From: Niallia endozanthoxylica
Lineage (GTDB): Bacteria; Bacillota; Bacilli; Bacillales; Cytobacillaceae
Length of the DNA: 64,000 nt
Direction: 5' to 3'
Assembly: GCF_008710145.1 (NCBI RefSeq)
Contig: NZ_VYKL01000045.1
Location: 62,001 to 126,000, forward strand
Under the pieces are notes generated by a model, which was not told the origin of the DNA, made no database searches, and worked only from the letters and a program-made list of their open reading frames with translations. The position numbers and the translations under genes are program-made. Shown here piece by piece: positions 62,069 through 64,000 of the stretch (positions are counted from its first letter, which is position 1; each line of letters starts with the position of its first letter).

Positions 62069-62356
62069 TTACTTTTCGTTTTTAACAACAATATGACGAA
62101 TGATGTCTTCACTGATTTTAGCTAGACGGCTGAATTCTTCAACTGCAGCTGGCTCAGCATTAACATTGATTAGCTGGTAATAACCATCGCGGAAATCATT
62201 GATTTCATATGCAAGACGGCGTTTACCCCAATCTTTAGCTTCTGTAATTTCCGCGCCATTATCAGTTAAGATACCATTAAAACGCTCTACAAGAGCCTTT
62301 TTAGCTTCATCTTCAATATTTGGGCGGATGATGTACATAACTTCGTACTTTCTCAT
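62069..62356 (-). CDS. rpsF: ribosomal protein bS6
   Basis: A 95-residue product: MRKYEVMYIIRPNIEDEAKK, AKDWGKRRLAYEINDFRDGY. The ATG at 62356 has AGGAGGTG eight bases upstream; a 19-codon extension is not supported. It is the first gene of rpsF-ssb-rpsR. Confidence 0.97.
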   Translation of the reverse strand: MRKYEVMYIIRPNIEDEAKKALVERFNGILTDNGAEITEAKDWGKRRLAYEINDFRDGYYQLINVNAEPAAVEEFSRLAKISEDIIRHIVVKNEK

Positions 62357-62420
62357 CACGTTCACCTCCTTTTGGTCTAAGCGGCCCATATTGGGCAAGG
62401 AGCAATTATTCATTACTCAC
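62357..62420 (-). promoter_or_regulatory. candidate S6:S18 autoregulatory leader
   Basis: In the leader GCCC-AATAT-GGGC forms a hairpin followed by CGCTTAGACC shortly before the ribosome binding site. An S6:S18 complex is known to bind a hairpin with a bulged CCG in rpsF leaders of many bacteria; the match here is by eye only. Confidence 0.45.
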
Positions 62421-62475
62421 AGAATGAAATTATAGCATAGCGATAAATGAAAAGCAATGTCGAATTAAAAATAAT

Positions 62476-62543
62476 AAAGGTGTCAGGCACCACAGATGGA
62501 CAAATATACGTACTTTGTCTTTTTGTGGCGCCTGACACCTTAG
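62476..62543. repeat. GTGTCAGGCACC palindromic repeat, copy 5
   Basis: AAAGGTGTCAGGCACCACA and GTGGCGCCTGACACCTT arms flank GATGGACAAATA and CTTTGTC. It lies between ychF and rpsF, 10 bp past the ychF stop. Confidence 0.87.
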
Positions 62544-62552
62544 GTTTATTGA

Positions 62553-63653
62553 TTATACATTGAAACGGAAGTGCATGACATCTCCGTCTTTTACTACATA
62601 TTCCTTACCTTCAAGACGAACTTTACCAGCTTCTTTTGCAGCCACCATATTTCCAGCTGCTAACAGATCCTCATATGATACTGTTTCAGCACGGATAAAT
62701 CCTTTTTCAAAGTCGGAGTGGATAACGCCTGCACATTGCGGCGCCTTCATGCCGGTACGGAACGTCCATGCACGTACTTCTTGTACACCAGCTGTAAAAT
62801 AAGTAGCTAATCCTAATAAGCTATATGCCGCTCTAATCAATTGGTCAAGACCTGATTCAGCAATTCCAAGCTCTGAAAGGAACATTTCTTTCTCTTCTCC
62901 TTCAAGCTCAGAAATTTCTTCCTCAATCTTGGCACAAATAACGATTACTTCTGCATCTTCTTTTGCTGCAAACTCTTTAACCATTTGCACATAAGGATTG
63001 CCAGATGGGTCTGCTACATCATCTTCACTCACATTGGCCACATATAGAACTGGCTTAATTGTAAGAAGATGAAGAGCCTTTACATATTTCTGCTCTTCTT
63101 CTGTAAATTCAACTGTTCTTGCCGGCTTGTCTGCCTCAAAGGCTTCTTTCAGTTTTTGTAAAGCATCAAACTCAACAACAGCATCTTTGTCTTTTTGTTT
63201 CGCTAATTTTTCAACACGACCGATACGTTTTTCAACTGATTCAAGATCCGCTAAAATCAACTCAAGATTAATTACTTCAATATCGTCAATTGGATTGACT
63301 TTTCCTGAAACATGCGTAATATTTTCATCCTCAAAGCAGCGGACAACCTGACAGATAGCGTCTACTTCACGAATATGAGATAAGAATTTGTTTCCTAATC
63401 CTTCACCTTTACTTGCTCCTTTTACAATCCCGGCAATGTCAGTAAATTCAAATGTTGTCGGTACCGTTTTTTTCGGCTGAACCAATTCCGTTAGTTTATT
63501 CAGACGATCATCAGGTACCTCTACAACTCCCACGTTCGGATCAATTGTACAAAATGGATAATTGGCAGACTCAGCGCCTGCCTGGGTTATTGCATTAAAT
63601 AAAGTAGACTTCCCGACATTCGGTAATCCTACAATTCCAGCTGTTAAAGCCAT
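62553..63653 (-). CDS. ychF: redox-regulated ATPase YchF
   Basis: A 366-residue Obg-family protein: MALTAGIVGLPNVGKSTLFN (P-loop), FTDIAGIVKGASKGEGLGNK (G3), ATP-type NVSEDD in place of NKxD, and a C-terminal TGS domain ending VMHFRFNV. It is an ATPase of the translation and stress response. The ATG at 63653 was chosen; a GTG three codons earlier (63662) is possible. It is the last core gene before the origin side of the window. Confidence 0.96.
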   Translation of the reverse strand: MALTAGIVGLPNVGKSTLFNAITQAGAESANYPFCTIDPNVGVVEVPDDRLNKLTELVQPKKTVPTTFEFTDIAGIVKGASKGEGLGNKFLSHIREVDAICQVVRCFEDENITHVSGKVNPIDDIEVINLELILADLESVEKRIGRVEKLAKQKDKDAVVEFDALQKLKEAFEADKPARTVEFTEEEQKYVKALHLLTIKPVLYVANVSEDDVADPSGNPYVQMVKEFAAKEDAEVIVICAKIEEEISELEGEEKEMFLSELGIAESGLDQLIRAAYSLLGLATYFTAGVQEVRAWTFRTGMKAPQCAGVIHSDFEKGFIRAETVSYEDLLAAGNMVAAKEAGKVRLEGKEYVVKDGDVMHFRFNV

Positions 63654-63785
63654 CCTCGTCACTCCTCAAGATATAGTAGCAAAAGTCAATACAACCTCTA
63701 TTTTCAAGTAAAAATTATTTCATTTTTACCAAGTAAAACGAATACAAACCTCAAACAATTATAGTGATTTATTACGAAATGCGCA

Positions 63786-63965
63786 AGGTGCCTGCTTATG
63801 AGGAACGCAGACTAAAAGCGCCACATCCTGCGGCAACGTCTGCATGGCCCGCATCCTGCGGGCCTCAAGCATAAGACGAGCCGTCAAGAAGGTTGTTCTT
63901 TAACCTTCTTGACGGCTTGGCTGTAGACCAAAGAGCCGATGGCGCCTGGAGCTAGACATCTCCAA
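63786..63965. repeat. GTCTAGCTCCAG repeat, long copy
   Basis: The element begins GGTGCCTGCTTATGAGGAAC and contains GCAGACTAAAAGCGCCAC. A strong hairpin (AGCCGTCAAGAAGGTT with its complement) leads to an end GGCGCCTGGAGCTAGACATC. It fills most of the 347-bp region upstream of ychF. Confidence 0.6.
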
Positions 63966-64000
63966 AAAGAGCAAATGATTATTCAAGTTCTTCCTCATGT

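Overview
The window is chromosomal DNA of a low-GC, spore-former-type Bacillaceae bacterium (Bacillus, Cytobacillus or Niallia-like). The right third (about 45.5-64 kb) reproduces the origin-proximal gene order of Bacillus on the minus strand: ychF, rpsF, ssb, rpsR, yybS, gdpP, rplI, dnaB/dnaC, purA, four tRNA genes (Lys, Glu, Asp, Phe), walR, walK, yycH, yycI, yycJ, the HtrA protease yyxA/htrC and rlmH. Four parS-type 16-mers, a small cluster of DnaA-box-like sequences and the ychF end all place oriC a short way beyond the right edge.

The left part (1-30 kb) is ordinary accessory chromosome. It holds a flavodiiron protein with its NADH reductase; a TraB-family protein and a polytopic membrane protein; a decayed ArcD-like permease; an orphan HprK paralogue; a GtrB/GtrA pair; a small phospholipase A2-like protein; and AhpC behind a PerR box. 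A nucleoside salvage block follows (pdp-deoC-cdd-nupC, an AmiS/UreI channel, deoB, a TrmB-type regulator, an MFS transporter and deoD). After that come a MerR/cobalamin-binding-fold regulator divergent from an HrtBA-like ABC exporter, a staygreen-family pseudogene, an HD-GYP protein and an ATP-binding protein with an Asn-rich heptad repeat.

The most unusual region lies between about 30.7 and 45.5 kb, immediately downstream of rlmH. The last codons of rlmH (E-P-Y-H-K-stop) recur as an array of about eleven copies, five of which still encode the exact EPYHK-stop tail in the rlmH orientation. The rlmH 3' end is the target (attB) of staphylococcal SCC elements. The copies divide the region into small units of 0.2-2.9 kb carrying one to three unrelated genes each: LysR plus a CofE-like protein, a TipA-like MerR regulator plus a CPBP relic, an S-layer-homology operon, a HIT protein, a 62-aa protein, DinB, a plasmid Rep relic plus PepSY, a Trm11-like methyltransferase, and an RluF-like pseudouridine synthase. 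The unit next to rlmH is bounded by a perfect 25-bp direct repeat. No ccr or other recombinase is visible, so this looks like an SCC-like chain of small cassettes mobilised in trans or fossilised.

Several dispersed repeat families are present: a palindromic family beginning GTGTCAGGCACC, a 'GTCTAGCTCCAG' family, and one copy of a Bacillaceae intergenic element. Predicted regulatory sites include a PerR box (ahpC), a PurBox pair (purA), a cre site (pdp), a shared TTACTA-N6-TAGTAA operator (pdp/trmB and MFS-deoD), and two phased pairs of TTGTAYAA boxes (merR/ABC). All functional statements are from reading the sequence and family knowledge; no database search was run.
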